Positions 55,371 through 64,000 are shown, numbered from the stretch's first letter. The stretch is DNA of 64,000 bases from CAWBRT01 sp963696525 (GCA_963696525.1 CAVOKO010000008.1:372001-436000); one strand, 5' to 3'. A program made the numbers and translations. Notes: generated by a model from the sequence alone, not told the origin.

Positions 55371-56075
55371 TTATTGGACTTCCCGGATAAGATTGCAGCT
55401 ACCTTTGAGATAGTCTATTTCAGTGCCTTGCACTGCTTCTTTGATTTCTTTTGTTCCTGAGATATCTGGCAAGGGATTAGACTCAGAGGATCGAGCTATC
55501 TTCTCAGCAGCGTCCCTAGATGCTACATACGCAGGGTATTTGGCCATGCTCATTTGATTGCGAGAGTTGGGTATCGGGACTTCGAACGACTGATTCCGAT
55601 ACGAATAAGAGGCCATCAAGCATCCATCTCCACGTCGCACGAATTCAAGATTCTGGAATCCGATGAGCCGATTGATTAGGGGCATCTTACCTCTGGCCTG
55701 TGCTGATAACTTAGCTCTTTTGTTTTCTAAGCTCCGCACATCCTTGGTCAACTTGGCTAGAGAAACGAGCAGCCGGGAACGTTCAGCCTTATCGGTACGC
55801 TCATCCGACAATTCGTTTTCGATTCTGGCTATGAGCGCCTTACTGGACTTGAGATGCTTCTTTATGTTTTGTAAGGGAGTTGGTCGATACGGCATGATTA
55901 CAGCTTTCTGGCAGGGATGGTGAGCTTCAAGCTCACCGCTGAGGAATCGCTGGAGCAGCAATTGAAACACTTTGGACCTGTCGCCGTAGTTGCGAAGCCT
56001 TTTCTTTAGCAAATCGGCCTGGGTGTCCGTTATGGAGATACTTAGAGCAGATGGCTTTGGCAGTTTTGGGATCAA
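55371..56075 (-). CDS. Ribbon-helix-helix-like protein of unknown function
   Basis: 234 residues. N-terminus ALSISITDTQADLLKKRLRN then GDRSKVFQLLLQRFL fits a ribbon-helix-helix fold (strand, then two helices), as in plasmid or toxin-antitoxin regulators. Then a coiled-coil-like Lys/Glu segment (about 75-130) and a small beta region. First gene of the minus-strand orphan row, so it may bind the AT-rich region just upstream and regulate the row. Confidence 0.5.
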   Translation of the reverse strand: MIPKLPKPSALSISITDTQADLLKKRLRNYGDRSKVFQLLLQRFLSGELEAHHPCQKAVIMPYRPTPLQNIKKHLKSSKALIARIENELSDERTDKAERSRLLVSLAKLTKDVRSLENKRAKLSAQARGKMPLINRLIGFQNLEFVRRGDGCLMASYSYRNQSFEVPIPNSRNQMSMAKYPAYVASRDAAEKIARSSESNPLPDISGTKEIKEAVQGTEIDYLKGSCNLIREVQ

Positions 56076-56727
56076 TCATAGAATTCTTTCGATGGCAGCG
56101 ATTGACTATCATCGCTGAGGGGATGAGTGGCCCACGAAAGGGCACGTGGAAAACGTTCTGGGTGATAAGTAGAGAGTAGTGCTAAAGGTAGGGGCTACAG
56201 GCAGGATGACTACTGAAGTAGTTACAAACTTTGACTCTATTAACTATTATACACCCAATTGTTAAGCCAAGTCAAGCGGTCCTTCCGGTTAGTAAAGCAA
56301 CCAGAAAAATTTCCTATAAAATTTCGATACCACCCTCCTTATATTTACCGACCTTGAGCGATGGGGGGTGTCTGCTACGTGACTAAAGGGCCGACGCTGC
56401 GGCAAGGGGCCAGCGGCCGGTACGCCAAGACAACAAGAAAGAAGTATATTATTAACCTATACCTAGCCAATAAATATCACCGATCCAGCCAACTCCAACA
56501 GCAGCAGGCTATAAGACTAACTAGCTACGGTGTTCATCGATATGCGAATCGGAAAATAAGTAGCATTCGAATTCTTATTTGCTGCATAGCAATCCAGCAA
56601 GCAAAATGCTTTTGTTAATTATGCTGGAGTTAGTTGCGGTAATGAAAATGCACAGGTACAAAACAAACGCCCTTGCAAGTGTTAGTAACACTCACAAACG
56701 GCTAACCACCGAATACAGGAGGATTCA
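56076..56727. other. AT-rich divergent control region
   Basis: 652 bases between the RHH-like gene and ardC. AT-rich flanks with a GC-rich core near 56390-56430. It includes the palindrome at 56678. Short open frames here have no coding signs. Could hold promoters of both units or an origin. Confidence 0.5.
56678..56692. promoter_or_regulatory. Palindrome upstream of ardC
   Basis: AGTGTTAGTAACACT, two perfect 7-bp arms around one base, 35 bp before the ardC ATG. Likely operator. Confidence 0.5.
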
Positions 56728-57812
56728 ATGGCTACCGCCTACGATACCATAACCAACCGCATCTTGGATCAGCTTGAAAAGGGCAACATCCCTTGGCAAC
56801 GCCCTTGGGCATCTCGTGGTGAGGCTGGCTTACCAAGGAATCTCCGGACATTGAAGCCCTATCGTGGAATTAACGTTTGGGTTCTGATGTCTGCTGGATA
56901 TTCTTCCCCATATTTCCTGACATTCAAACAGGCTCAAGAATTAGGCGGGTCTGTCCGTAAGGGTGAACATGGATTGCCTGTTGTCTATTGGCAGTTTGGA
57001 GAACACTCCAAAGCAAACGGGGATGGTGAACTTGAGAACCACGAATATGCGTTTTGCAGATATTACACAGTTTTCAACGTGTGCCAGTGCGAGAACTTGG
57101 CGGTCACTCCAGTTCCACCACCAGATGAACATCCTGAGATACCGCCGATTCAAGCCTGTGATGCTGTTGTTTCCGATTGGCAAGGAAAGCCTGAGATTAC
57201 GCATGGAACTGATCGTGCTTGCTACATTCCACGGTACGACAGGGTGAACATGCCAGATCGCAACACCTTCGATTCGTCTGAGTTCTATTACAGCGTATTG
57301 TTTCACGAACTTGGACATTCGACAGGCCATGAGAAACGACTCGCCAGGAATACGCTGCTGGAGATCGAGTCTTGGGGAGACACGCAATATAGTCGGGAAG
57401 AGTTGTGTGCAGAGATGACCGCCGCTTATCTGTGCGGTAACCGGCATCGAAAATGCAGCTACTCAGCGGAACTCAGTGGCGTATATCCAGAACTGGCTTT
57501 CCGTGTTGCAGGAAGGATTCAAAGCTGGTACTGATTGCTGCGGGACAGGCTCAGAAAGCGGCTGATCTGATCCTTGGGAACACGGTGACGCATGTTGAGG
57601 GCGGGGTTAATCCCCCGCCTGTTCCTCCCGTCGTTCAGGCCAAAGCGTACAGCATCACCGCAAATAGCCTTGCGATTGCCAGCAGAGTTAAATGCCCTGT
57701 ATGCTGCTCTGCCAATACCGGGGAACCGTCCAATCCTGATACGTCGCCGGGTGTTGAAGATCGCCACAGCCAACATGAAGTTTACAGCCATTGGAATCAG
57801 CAAGGACGATGA
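56728..57812 (+). CDS. ardC: ArdC-like antirestriction/ssDNA-binding protein, frame breaks near the end
   Basis: ATG 56728 has AGGAGG upstream. The N-terminal ssDNA-binding domain (IPWQRPW, PYRGINVWVLM) is followed by a zincin-like metallopeptidase domain with HELGHSTGHEKR (193 on). Two shifts near 57445 and 57515 split the end: AGIENAATQRNSVAYI and DSKLVLIAAGQAQKAADLIL lie in other frames but match the usual ArdC ending. ArdC protects incoming DNA of mobile elements against restriction. Exact 3' end is uncertain. Confidence 0.8.
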
Positions 57813-57969
57813 CGGTAAACGCTATTTGAACGTAAGCGGAACCGACAAAAAGAACCCGAAGATTCGCCGCCGTTACAGCTTCAAAGATCAGGACGTGCAT
57901 AGCTGCAAAAACGTGATCGCAAGATGGGTTCGGACTCAAAAGCGGGTCGCTCTGAAGGTGGCGGCATGA
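57775..57969 (+). CDS. Small hypothetical protein
   Basis: 64 residues, basic, with GISKDDDGKRYLNVSGTDKK. The frame is open further upstream without known features. Stop overlaps the next ATG (ATGA), which suggests both small genes are real and coupled. Confidence 0.45.
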   Translation: MKFTAIGISKDDDGKRYLNVSGTDKKNPKIRRRYSFKDQDVHSCKNVIARWVRTQKRVALKVAA

Positions 57970-58124
57970 CGCTTTACATCCAGATAGAACAGGGCGGAGA
58001 GAACCTCCAGGAACGATTTGAGCAGATTGCGGCCATACTCCAGGCACAGGGCTATGAGATTTCCAATCTCTGCCTTGTGGCAGAAGTCACGTTGCCAAAA
58101 ACCCTGAGCGATTCCGACTCGTAA
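57966..58124 (+). CDS. Small hypothetical protein
   Basis: 52 residues (MTLYIQIEQGGENLQERFEQ). ATGA overlap with the previous gene. No family recognised. Lies between ardC and the recombinase. Confidence 0.45.
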   Translation: MTLYIQIEQGGENLQERFEQIAAILQAQGYEISNLCLVAEVTLPKTLSDSDS

Positions 58125-58222
58125 ACCGTCTGGAATCAGCGGTCGAATTTCACTCCAGGGTATCGCCAAAAACACCCGATTTTGGCAACAGCCACAGGCA
58201 ACTAACGATATTGCGAGGATAT

Positions 58223-58814
58223 ATGACACAAGCAAACAGCAAACGAATCGCCTTGTACGCTAGGGTGTCCACTCGTGACCGGCAGGAGACAGCCAACCAG
58301 TTAGATCAGCTACGGGATTATTGCGCCAAGATGGGCTGGACGATCACCCATGAGTACGTCGATAAGGTGTCCGGCAAGAGCATCGGATCGGGCCGAATTC
58401 CAGAAAATGTTTACCGCTGCATCACGCCGGGAATTCGATCTGGTTTTGTTTTGGGCGTTGGATCGCTTTAGCCGTGAGGGTGTCTCTGCTACTCTGCGAT
58501 ATCTGGAACGGCTCACCAGCTACGGGGTCGATTACAAATCGTTCACGGAGCAATATCTCGACTCTTGCGGCATCTTCCGTGATGCGGTTATTTCGATTCT
58601 GGCGACAGTCGCAAAACAGGAACGGCTCCGGTTAAGTGAGCGGGTCACTGCGGGGTTAGATCGTGCTCGAAAGGCTGGCCGCATTCTCGGTAGGCCATCG
58701 CTTTCGGAGGAAATCCGGCAACAAGTCCTGAAACTCAAATTAAGCGGCCTGACATTGCAGCAAATTGCTGAACAACTGGATATTTCCAAGCGGAGTGTTT
58801 CTCGAATTAACTAG
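58223..58814 (+). CDS. Serine recombinase (resolvase family), one frame break
   Basis: About 195 residues after repair. N-terminal catalytic domain IALYARVSTRDRQETANQLD with the nucleophilic Ser, then, after the shift near 58385, SDRAEFQKMF and FWALDRFSREG, and a C-terminal Hin-type HTH (LTLQQIAEQLDISKRSVSRI). Small resolvase/invertase, not the large integrase type. It may resolve or invert DNA in the island; no inverted pair was seen nearby. Start ATG 58223 follows GAGG. Confidence 0.8.
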
Positions 58815-58871
58815 CCTCGATTCTCCGGAAGACCAGACTCAAATGGTCTTTGTTCAGGCTCCGATTCTGCC

Positions 58872-59411
58872 CTAATGCCATTTCCGACCAGTCAGGAAAT
58901 CACTCCACCGAGACACTTTTTTCTCCTCAAAAGTTACGAGCTTACGGTTTTCTATTTTGATAGAAGATCGGTACCTATCTCTGTTCACGCTACGATACTC
59001 GCATTCAAAGTTACGAGAAACTCCCTGCTGCTTTAGACCCACCTGGTTCGCATTCAAACCAGTATTCATGTAGTGTCCAGGTTGAAGGTTGGGGATCATG
59101 CCATGAATTACCTCGTCGCCCGACTCAGCCTTGAATCGCCAATGAATTTCCAGTGCAGTCCCGCTCCCCACATTTCTTATCTGAAATGGAATCAATGCAT
59201 CCACGTTAACTTGCGGTTCTAATAGTTCATCGTCCGATAAATTCAATTGTGTTCGCCTTAGACAAATAACAGGCTTGGATGTTCGTTCAGTCAGTCGTTC
59301 CGCAGCTTTCATCGTCTTGTAAAGAACCACGACGCTGAAAACGAAGGCTATTAGGTTTATAAGTGCTAAGTTACGTGATGCCCGCCGCCGCGCTTCGGCA
59401 AGATATCTCAA
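58872..59411 (-). CDS. Hypothetical membrane-anchored protein
   Basis: 179 residues. Membrane segment about 14-32 (LALINLIAFVFSVVVLYKTM), then a beta-rich domain (VDALIPFQIRNVGSGTALEI) which resembles immunoglobulin-like or DUF-type sensor folds. The upstream frame 59371-59613 could be its true N-terminus after a one-base shift, giving a protein with two membrane segments. Confidence 0.55.
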   Translation of the reverse strand: MRYLAEARRRASRNLALINLIAFVFSVVVLYKTMKAAERLTERTSKPVICLRRTQLNLSDDELLEPQVNVDALIPFQIRNVGSGTALEIHWRFKAESGDEVIHGMIPNLQPGHYMNTGLNANQVGLKQQGVSRNFECEYRSVNRDRYRSSIKIENRKLVTFEEKKVSRWSDFLTGRKWH

Positions 59412-59613
59412 AACCGACCAACCTCCAAACGAGATTTCCCCCCATCAGGCTACGATGGGGCAGTACGTCTTTACTGCTTTTCTTTCGCCGCTCCTTTAAA
59501 ATCCGCCTAAGTTGTTTGAACGTGTACCACAATGCGATACATGCAATAGTGCCTTGAAGTATGGCTTGAGTTAGGTTTTGAGCCACCAGACTCACCTGAT
59601 GACTATCATCCAT
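59371..59613 (-). CDS. Small membrane ORF, perhaps the N-terminus of the preceding entry
   Basis: 80 residues with one membrane segment (AILQGTIACIALWYTFKQLR). It overlaps the start of the 58872-59411 gene by 41 bases in another frame. A single indel near 59400 would join them. Confidence 0.4.
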   Translation of the reverse strand: MDDSHQVSLVAQNLTQAILQGTIACIALWYTFKQLRRILKERRKKSSKDVLPHRSLMGGNLVWRLVGFEISCRSAAAGIT

Positions 59614-59976
59614 TACCTTGCCCTCCTGCTCTGCACTCCAGCCCCTGTGGACAACGAATGCAAACTGTGCCCCTAGACACTCGTGAGTTATTGGAATTGA
59701 GGAACTTTACCACTTTCCGACAGTTGGCGAAATGAAGAATTATTTATTTTTGCTATAATTTGTGTGCAACTCCGCAATAATGAGCCAAGTTACCCCCAGA
59801 TAAAAGCCGGGAATTCTTGCTCCGGATTCGATCCTCAATCCTCCGGAAATTATTCCATTTTCTTACCCAAATCGCCTTTTTGTTATTTGTCGCCTGTTCC
59901 ACGGGATCAATTATCGTCCATCGCTTCGTCACAACGGGGGAAGTCTATTTCTTCAGCATCAGAATGGAACCTGATC

Positions 59977-60255
59977 TCAATCCCCCTCCTGTTTGGCTGA
60001 CTTCTTACTTGCTGCCTTCTTTGCTGGGGACTTCTTTCCCGCCTTTACTTTTGCCCAGCGTTTCTTCTGAGCCTTTGCAATGTTCCTCCTGCCAGCAGCA
60101 CTAAGTTGACGTTTTGCCGTTCCCTTTTTGGTTCCTTTTTGGGGTCGTCCGACCGGCTTTGCCGAACTGTCCAATGCCTCAAATTCCTCAATCAGCCGTT
60201 TCAGGTGTTGACGCTTATCGGCATCTTCTAACAGGTTAAGAACCGCTTTGTCCAT
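59977..60255 (-). CDS. AT-hook, Lys-rich small DNA-binding protein
   Basis: 92 residues from ATG 60255. Helical N-terminus (LLEDADKRQHLKRLIEEFEA), AT-hook core VGRPQKG, then LSAAGRRNIAKAQKKRWAKV and a Lys/Ala/Ser tail like histone H1 tails. Likely binds AT-rich DNA in the minor groove, possibly for silencing or compacting the island. Related small proteins are common in Acidobacteriota. Confidence 0.65.
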   Translation of the reverse strand: MDKAVLNLLEDADKRQHLKRLIEEFEALDSSAKPVGRPQKGTKKGTAKRQLSAAGRRNIAKAQKKRWAKVKAGKKSPAKKAASKKSAKQEGD

Positions 60256-60419
60256 GCACCACCTCTCACCAATAAGATGTGGGTAAGTATAACAAATAAA
60301 TATACGTTCGACCATTACGCCGTGGAAATAATCTTTTGCAGCTCGAACCAAAACATTAAATAAGAAATCCATTATGTTACGTTACGTTTGGATGGCGATC
60401 CAGGGGAGCGACTTTGCCT

Positions 60420-60878
60420 TTAAGCTGCTGTTTGCTTCCGATACGAGATTCCATAAGGCGAGTTAGGAGCATCAGAGTCTACCAGCCATTTGCACACCAT
60501 GTTCCAGGCTACCGCCCTGTTGGAGGTCTTCAAGTTCATGTATCGCATGATGTCCTGTGCCAGCCGCTGACAGGTGCCGATACCGTAGTAGTTCTCCAAA
60601 TCCTCCGCATCTGATCCATTTAGCTCATCATTTGGTTCACCGTCAACCTGAAGAACAGCCTCTGCCCTTGTAAGCTGATATTCCAAATCCGTGGTACTAA
60701 TATATGATTCCTCCCGCAAAGGTTGGTAGGATTGAACGCTGCGAATAAAGGCAAGCGGAATCTCGGCATTGCTATATCCAGGAAATATTTCCTCCACAAA
60801 AGCATCACTTGACGGTATTCTGGTTGCCATCTCGTTATATTGTTCCTTAGCCAGGGATAGATACTTCACTAACTTCAT
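60420..60878 (-). CDS. Hypothetical protein
   Basis: 152 residues, soluble and helical (LAKEQYNEMATRIPSSDAFV; GTCQRLAQDIMRYMNLKTSN). No family recognised. It overlaps the end of the broken HTH gene upstream by 32 bases, so both may form one unit. Confidence 0.5.
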   Translation of the reverse strand: MKLVKYLSLAKEQYNEMATRIPSSDAFVEEIFPGYSNAEIPLAFIRSVQSYQPLREESYISTTDLEYQLTRAEAVLQVDGEPNDELNGSDAEDLENYYGIGTCQRLAQDIMRYMNLKTSNRAVAWNMVCKWLVDSDAPNSPYGISYRKQTAA

Positions 60879-61927
60879 TCAAGAACATCTTTACCGGGTG
60901 TATAAGATCATCGACGCCTTTAGGACGGTTAAGAAAAATATCAAACGCTAGTCCGAATATGTCTATATCAGCGCCATTAGCAGGTAGATATTTGATCACA
61001 TCTTGAAGCTGAGCATTTTCATCTCTAGTTATCGCTAAGACTTTTCCTGTCTTTCGCCTATACGCTTCCCTCAGTTTAGCTAAGAGGATCATCAGAGGTT
61101 GCATCATCGTCACGACCGTACCCGTTGGAGCGACCAATAGGGAGCGAATCTCTTTCTTTTGTTTGTGTGCGGGTGCGACCAGCCATCCGGCCATCCCCCG
61201 GCAGCGTAGCTGCAAAGTTATGCGGCAGCGAAGCTGACGAAGCCTCTGGATGGTTTGGAATGGATGGAAGGTCTGGAGCATCTGGAAAAGTATGGATTGT
61301 CTGGATATCTGGAATACACGCATTAGGGGACAGACCTGCCGCACTCATTTTGCGCTCATCTTGCGCTGATGCCGCACTCATCTTGCGCTGATGCCGCACC
61401 GACGCTGCGCCACTTCCCCGCTGATCTGGGGCTATTTCAGGGCTAAATGTTGCAACATCTGCGCTGCCTTTGCGGTAGACCGGACGCTTCGGGTCCGTGG
61501 TCGCCATCGCATCCAGCCTGTAACCCATCCAGTTTGCCAAACCGCACAGGGTAATTGTGGACAGCTATCGGGTAGTTGCCTTTCTGGTTCTTTTGGTGGA
61601 AAGACTTCAGGTATCCAGCGTCCACAAGATGTTTTAGATTGTCCTGTATCGTGCGGAGAGGATCTGACCGCCCAATCCGGCTTGTATCTTAAATAGCTGA
61701 GGTACTTGCGGTCCCGGTTTCATAATCCACTTGCTTGAGAATCATGCAATAGATACAGAACATGGAGCGATGTATCGTTGTTCCATCTTCGATGTCGTTA
61801 TAAATCTGCCCATCAAAGAGGAATGAAGAAATCATCTGCGAACAACTTATGCTTGTTACTCGTTCGCTTATTACGTTTGTTGGGTTTGTTAGCTTCTGTT
61901 TGTGGTTTATAGCTACTCAAAATTCAT
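60847..61927 (-). pseudogene. Broken HTH (replication- or regulator-like) gene
   Basis: Pieces in several frames form one sensible protein: KPQTEANKPNKRNKRTSNKH, FDGQIYNDIEDGTTIHRSMF, a winged-helix segment RTIQDNLKHLVDAGYLKSFH, a Ser/Ala linker with KMSAASAQDERKMSAAG, and a C-terminal helical part (LREAYRRKTGKVLAITRDEN). At least three shifts and a TAA separate them. The winged helix recalls plasmid Rep or phage replication proteins, but this is only a likeness. Real decay or sequence errors cannot be told apart. Confidence 0.35.
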
Positions 61928-62505
61928 ATCCTTTTTGAGCCTTTCGGCTTGCTCATCGGCTAGCCGGGGAGGCCGTTGAGTCTTCTTTGTGGATTAATAT
62001 TGCGTCTTCAAGGTGTGTATTTGATAGTACGTCGCTGTGGCTCGTTAAGGCGCAGCGACTTACCCCGTTGATAACTTGCCTCCGCATGGCTAAGTCATCC
62101 CCCATTACTTCTGCACCGATATCATCTTGGTTCCTGTTGTGTTAGATGCGAAATGTTCCTGTTTGTATTCGCCAGAGAAGCTGCTTTCGCTGTGACACCG
62201 AGTTAAGCAAAAAAACTGGCCGTCTTGAAATAGTTTCGTATCTCCGGCGCATCTAATGGATAGCGAAACAGGTGATATTCAGGGCGTGGAGCAGTCAACG
62301 GAGTAGCTCGATTGCGGCCTTGGACGGTACACATCGGCTCCACATTTCTTTCCGGCAGAAGCCTCCGGACACCAATGAAGGAATTGGTGTCTTTTGGCGG
62401 CTCCCCATCACGTTGTATTCCTCAAGCAAACAATTACCGTTCTCAAGCGTCTGATAGCTCTGAGACAAACCCACTGCGCCATCCCACCCAGAGGAACTGG
62501 AGAAG
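61928..62505. other. Gap before the integrase
   Basis: 578 bases, AT-rich at the left. I see no gene or strong repeat. It may contain the promoter of the HTH gene (minus) and of the integrase (plus). Confidence 0.5.
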
Positions 62506-63666
62506 ATGGCACGTAGGAGATACCAGCAACCCAGAGCCACACAAGAGGGCAGTTCTGGTGGATTCTCTTTGGAAGGACGAAGTTGTCAATGGAAGAAGCT
62601 AACCAGAAAACGTAGCGCATCAAACTCGCTCCGGCAACCATGCCGAAGCGGGAGGTGCAAAAAGTTGCCGCCGAACAAATCAACCCATTGAATCAAGGGC
62701 TTGGTGACGCTCGGCTCGGCAATCAATTTCAACGAGTACGTAGACAGCATCTACCGGATCAACAATCTGCCGCTTATGGCTGCAAGCACACGAGAACGAT
62801 ATGATGGGGTGATCAAGAACTATCTCTCCCCGACATTCGGCGCGCTGTGCTTGCGCGATCTCACCCGGTCAGCCTTCAGAAGTATTTCTCTGGTCTGCGT
62901 GGCGATCTCAGCCATGAGTCGAAGGATAAGATCCGGGACGTGTTATCGAGCATCATGGGCTCGGCTAAGCAATACGGGCTGCTGGTGAGCAATCCGGTGG
63001 AAGGCATTCGGCTGCCGCCTAGCAGGAAGGGCAAGCGAAACAAACCCTACATTACGCCGGAACAATTCGGTTCCCTGCTCTCCCTGATTCCGGAGCCTTA
63101 TGCCACCATGGCGTATTTGGCAATTTATACCGGACTGCGGGCGAGCGAAGTGGTCGGGCTCAAGTGGAAAAACGTCCACGAGGACTCGATAACCATCGAT
63201 GAACGCTATTGCCGCGGTGATTGGGGAGCACCGAAGTCCGAGGCCAGCAATGCCACCATCGCTGTCAACCATACCGTCATCGAGCGCATTCACCGGCTGA
63301 AGACGCTCACGGTTCATGTTCGCGCCGGTCGAGCAGTCCGCAAACTGAAAGCCGTGAAGTCCTCCGGGCCGGATGATCTGGTATTCCAGAGCCTCATGAA
63401 AGGCGCGCCAATGCGGGATAACACCATCTTGACCCGCCACATCAAGCCAGCCGCCCGGAAGTTGGGTTTGGATTTTGTGAACTGGCAAGTGTTGCGGCGT
63501 TCGCATGCCACCTGGCTGAAGATGGCCGGGGCAGATGTGAAGGACGCCCAGGCACAGATGCGGCATTCGAGGGCAAGCGACGACGCTGGAGATCTATCAG
63601 CAGTTTGTGCCGGAGTCACAGCGCAAGGTGGTAGACAAACTGGACACGCTTCGGTTCGTCAATTGA
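62506..63666 (+). pseudogene. Tyrosine integrase of the island, broken
   Basis: Start MARRRYQQ matches the integrase family common in Acidobacteriota. Then KLAPATMPKREVQKVAAEQI in another frame, preceded by a TAG; SAINFNEYVDSIYRINNLPL from 62701; VSLQKYFSGLRGDLSHESKD after a missing base near 62868; the catalytic Arg in IYTGLRASEV, and HATWLKMAGA with LRRSHATW; finally, after an extra base near 63575, TTLEIYQQFVPESQRKVV with the Tyr. At least four shifts and one stop. It lies 108 bases from attR. Confidence 0.8.
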
Positions 63667-63668
63667 GC

Positions 63669-63699
63669 GTGTTCCAAATCGTGTTCCATTAGTGTTCCA
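63669..63699. repeat. Three GTGTTCCA iterons before the right att site
   Basis: Copies at 63669, 63681 and 63692, spaced 12 and 11 bases. They start three bases after the integrase stop and lie 75-105 bp from attR; likely arm-type binding sites. Confidence 0.55.
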
Positions 63700-63774
63700 A
63701 TATTTGGGCGAAAAAAGTGGTTGAAATGAAGGTTAAGTCACACGGAATCAGTTACATAACATTGAACGCTGCTG

Positions 63775-63823
63775 GCCCTGAAAAGGCTGGCGTCGGCGGT
63801 TCAACTCCGTCCCTGGCCACCAT
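63775..63823 (+). repeat. Right attachment site, 49-bp direct repeat
   Basis: Identical to 45863-45911; a 3' tRNA-Phe fragment without the 5' half, so it is not a tRNA gene. Confidence 0.93.
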
Positions 63824-63876
63824 AATTCTAAACGACTTAGCCAGTTTCGACACCCAACCCTCCAGTCAGTAATTAG

Positions 63877-64000
63877 TCAGCACTTCGCAGAAGCAGCAGT
63901 AGTCGCAGCCGTCGCGTTTCCCAGGATGGCCCCGAGCATTTCGCCCTGTGCCGCCATCCGATCTTCCGAGACGCTATGCGCGTAAAGCTGAAGCGTGGTG
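63877..64000 (-). CDS. C-terminus of a second tyrosine recombinase, partial
   Basis: 40 residues to a TGA at 63877. TTLQLYAHSVSEDRM is the typical end of tyrosine recombinases with the nucleophilic Tyr. It differs from the island integrase and points towards the att copy from the other side. It probably belongs to another element to the right. Confidence 0.75.
   Translation of the reverse strand, partial: TTLQLYAHSVSEDRMAAQGEMLGAILGNATAATTAASAKC

Larger units (their letters stand above)
45863..63823. mobile_element. Integrated genomic island in tRNA-Phe
   Basis: About 17.9 kb bounded by the perfect 49-bp repeat. The left copy keeps the whole tRNA; the right copy has only its 3' part. A tyrosine integrase (broken) lies directly inside the right copy, oriented towards it. 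Cargo includes a restriction-modification enzyme, ArdC, a serine recombinase, an XRE regulator, a membrane response regulator and many orphan small genes. The region from 53 to 62 kb looks clearly more AT-rich than the chromosome around it. No conjugation genes are seen, so it is not self-transmissible as it stands. Confidence 0.9.

Noticed and set aside
56361..56618. Open frame of 85 codons before ardC
   Set aside because: Composition changes along the frame, no RBS and no family; treated as control region.
63775..63823. A second tRNA-Phe gene
   Set aside because: Only the 3' part is present; the acceptor 5' strand and D arm are missing.

Overview
The window looks like a piece of a high-GC chromosome from an Acidobacteriota member (Terriglobia-like). 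This is inferred from the integrase family at the island border, the small Lys-rich AT-hook protein, the intergenic hairpin repeats and the general gene mix; no rRNA is present to confirm it.

Region 1 (1-10.6 kb, minus strand) is a chemosensory operon whose order, read in transcription direction, matches the Pil-Chp (twitching/type IV pilus) system: CheY-like regulator, CheW, MCP, CheR, very large hybrid CheA with several HPt domains and a C-terminal receiver, CheB, CheW, CheW, a degenerate receiver-PATAN protein and another receiver. It is preceded by an unusual protein with a histidine-kinase dimerisation box but no ATPase domain. In front of that gene lies a very good sigma-54 promoter and, about 90 bp further upstream, a TGAGAC/GTCTCA palindrome cluster. 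Region 2 (10.7-14.9 kb, minus) encodes an NtrC-type sigma-54 activator, a single-domain receiver and a GAF/PAS sensor kinase, the probable controllers of that promoter. Region 3 (15.4-23.2 kb, plus) is a second chemosensory operon, MCP-CheW-CheR-CheA-CheB-CheY-CheX, ended by a clear terminator.

Region 4 (23.2-45.5 kb) is mostly housekeeping: a beta-propeller lipoprotein, Ku, a DUF92 membrane protein, a cyclase, TsaC, a SpoU methyltransferase, RarA, a CoA-binding protein, a SpoT-like HD hydrolase, prfB with its programmed frameshift, lnt, a RibD-like reductase, a DehI-like protein, tRNA-Arg(CCG), a LuxR-type regulator with a degenerate receiver, a SYLF protein and GluQ. Many genes overlap by ATGA or GTGA, which helps fix starts.

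Region 5 (45.86-63.82 kb) is an integrated element in tRNA-Phe(GAA), bounded by a perfect 49-bp direct repeat of the tRNA 3' part. It carries a membrane-anchored response regulator, an XRE regulator, several small membrane proteins, a helicase-less type ISP-like restriction-modification enzyme, a block of five orphan genes led by a ribbon-helix-helix-like protein, ArdC antirestriction protein, a serine recombinase, an AT-hook protein, a broken HTH gene and a broken tyrosine integrase next to the right att copy. Beyond that copy the C-terminus of a second tyrosine recombinase enters the window, suggesting tandem elements at this tRNA.

A caution: at least ten otherwise conserved genes carry single-base frame breaks (cheA, mcp, cheR, second cheA, spoU, lnt, ardC, serine recombinase, integrase and others). 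Most can be repaired by one base. Sequencing or assembly indels are the simplest explanation for the housekeeping cases; real decay is possible on the island.
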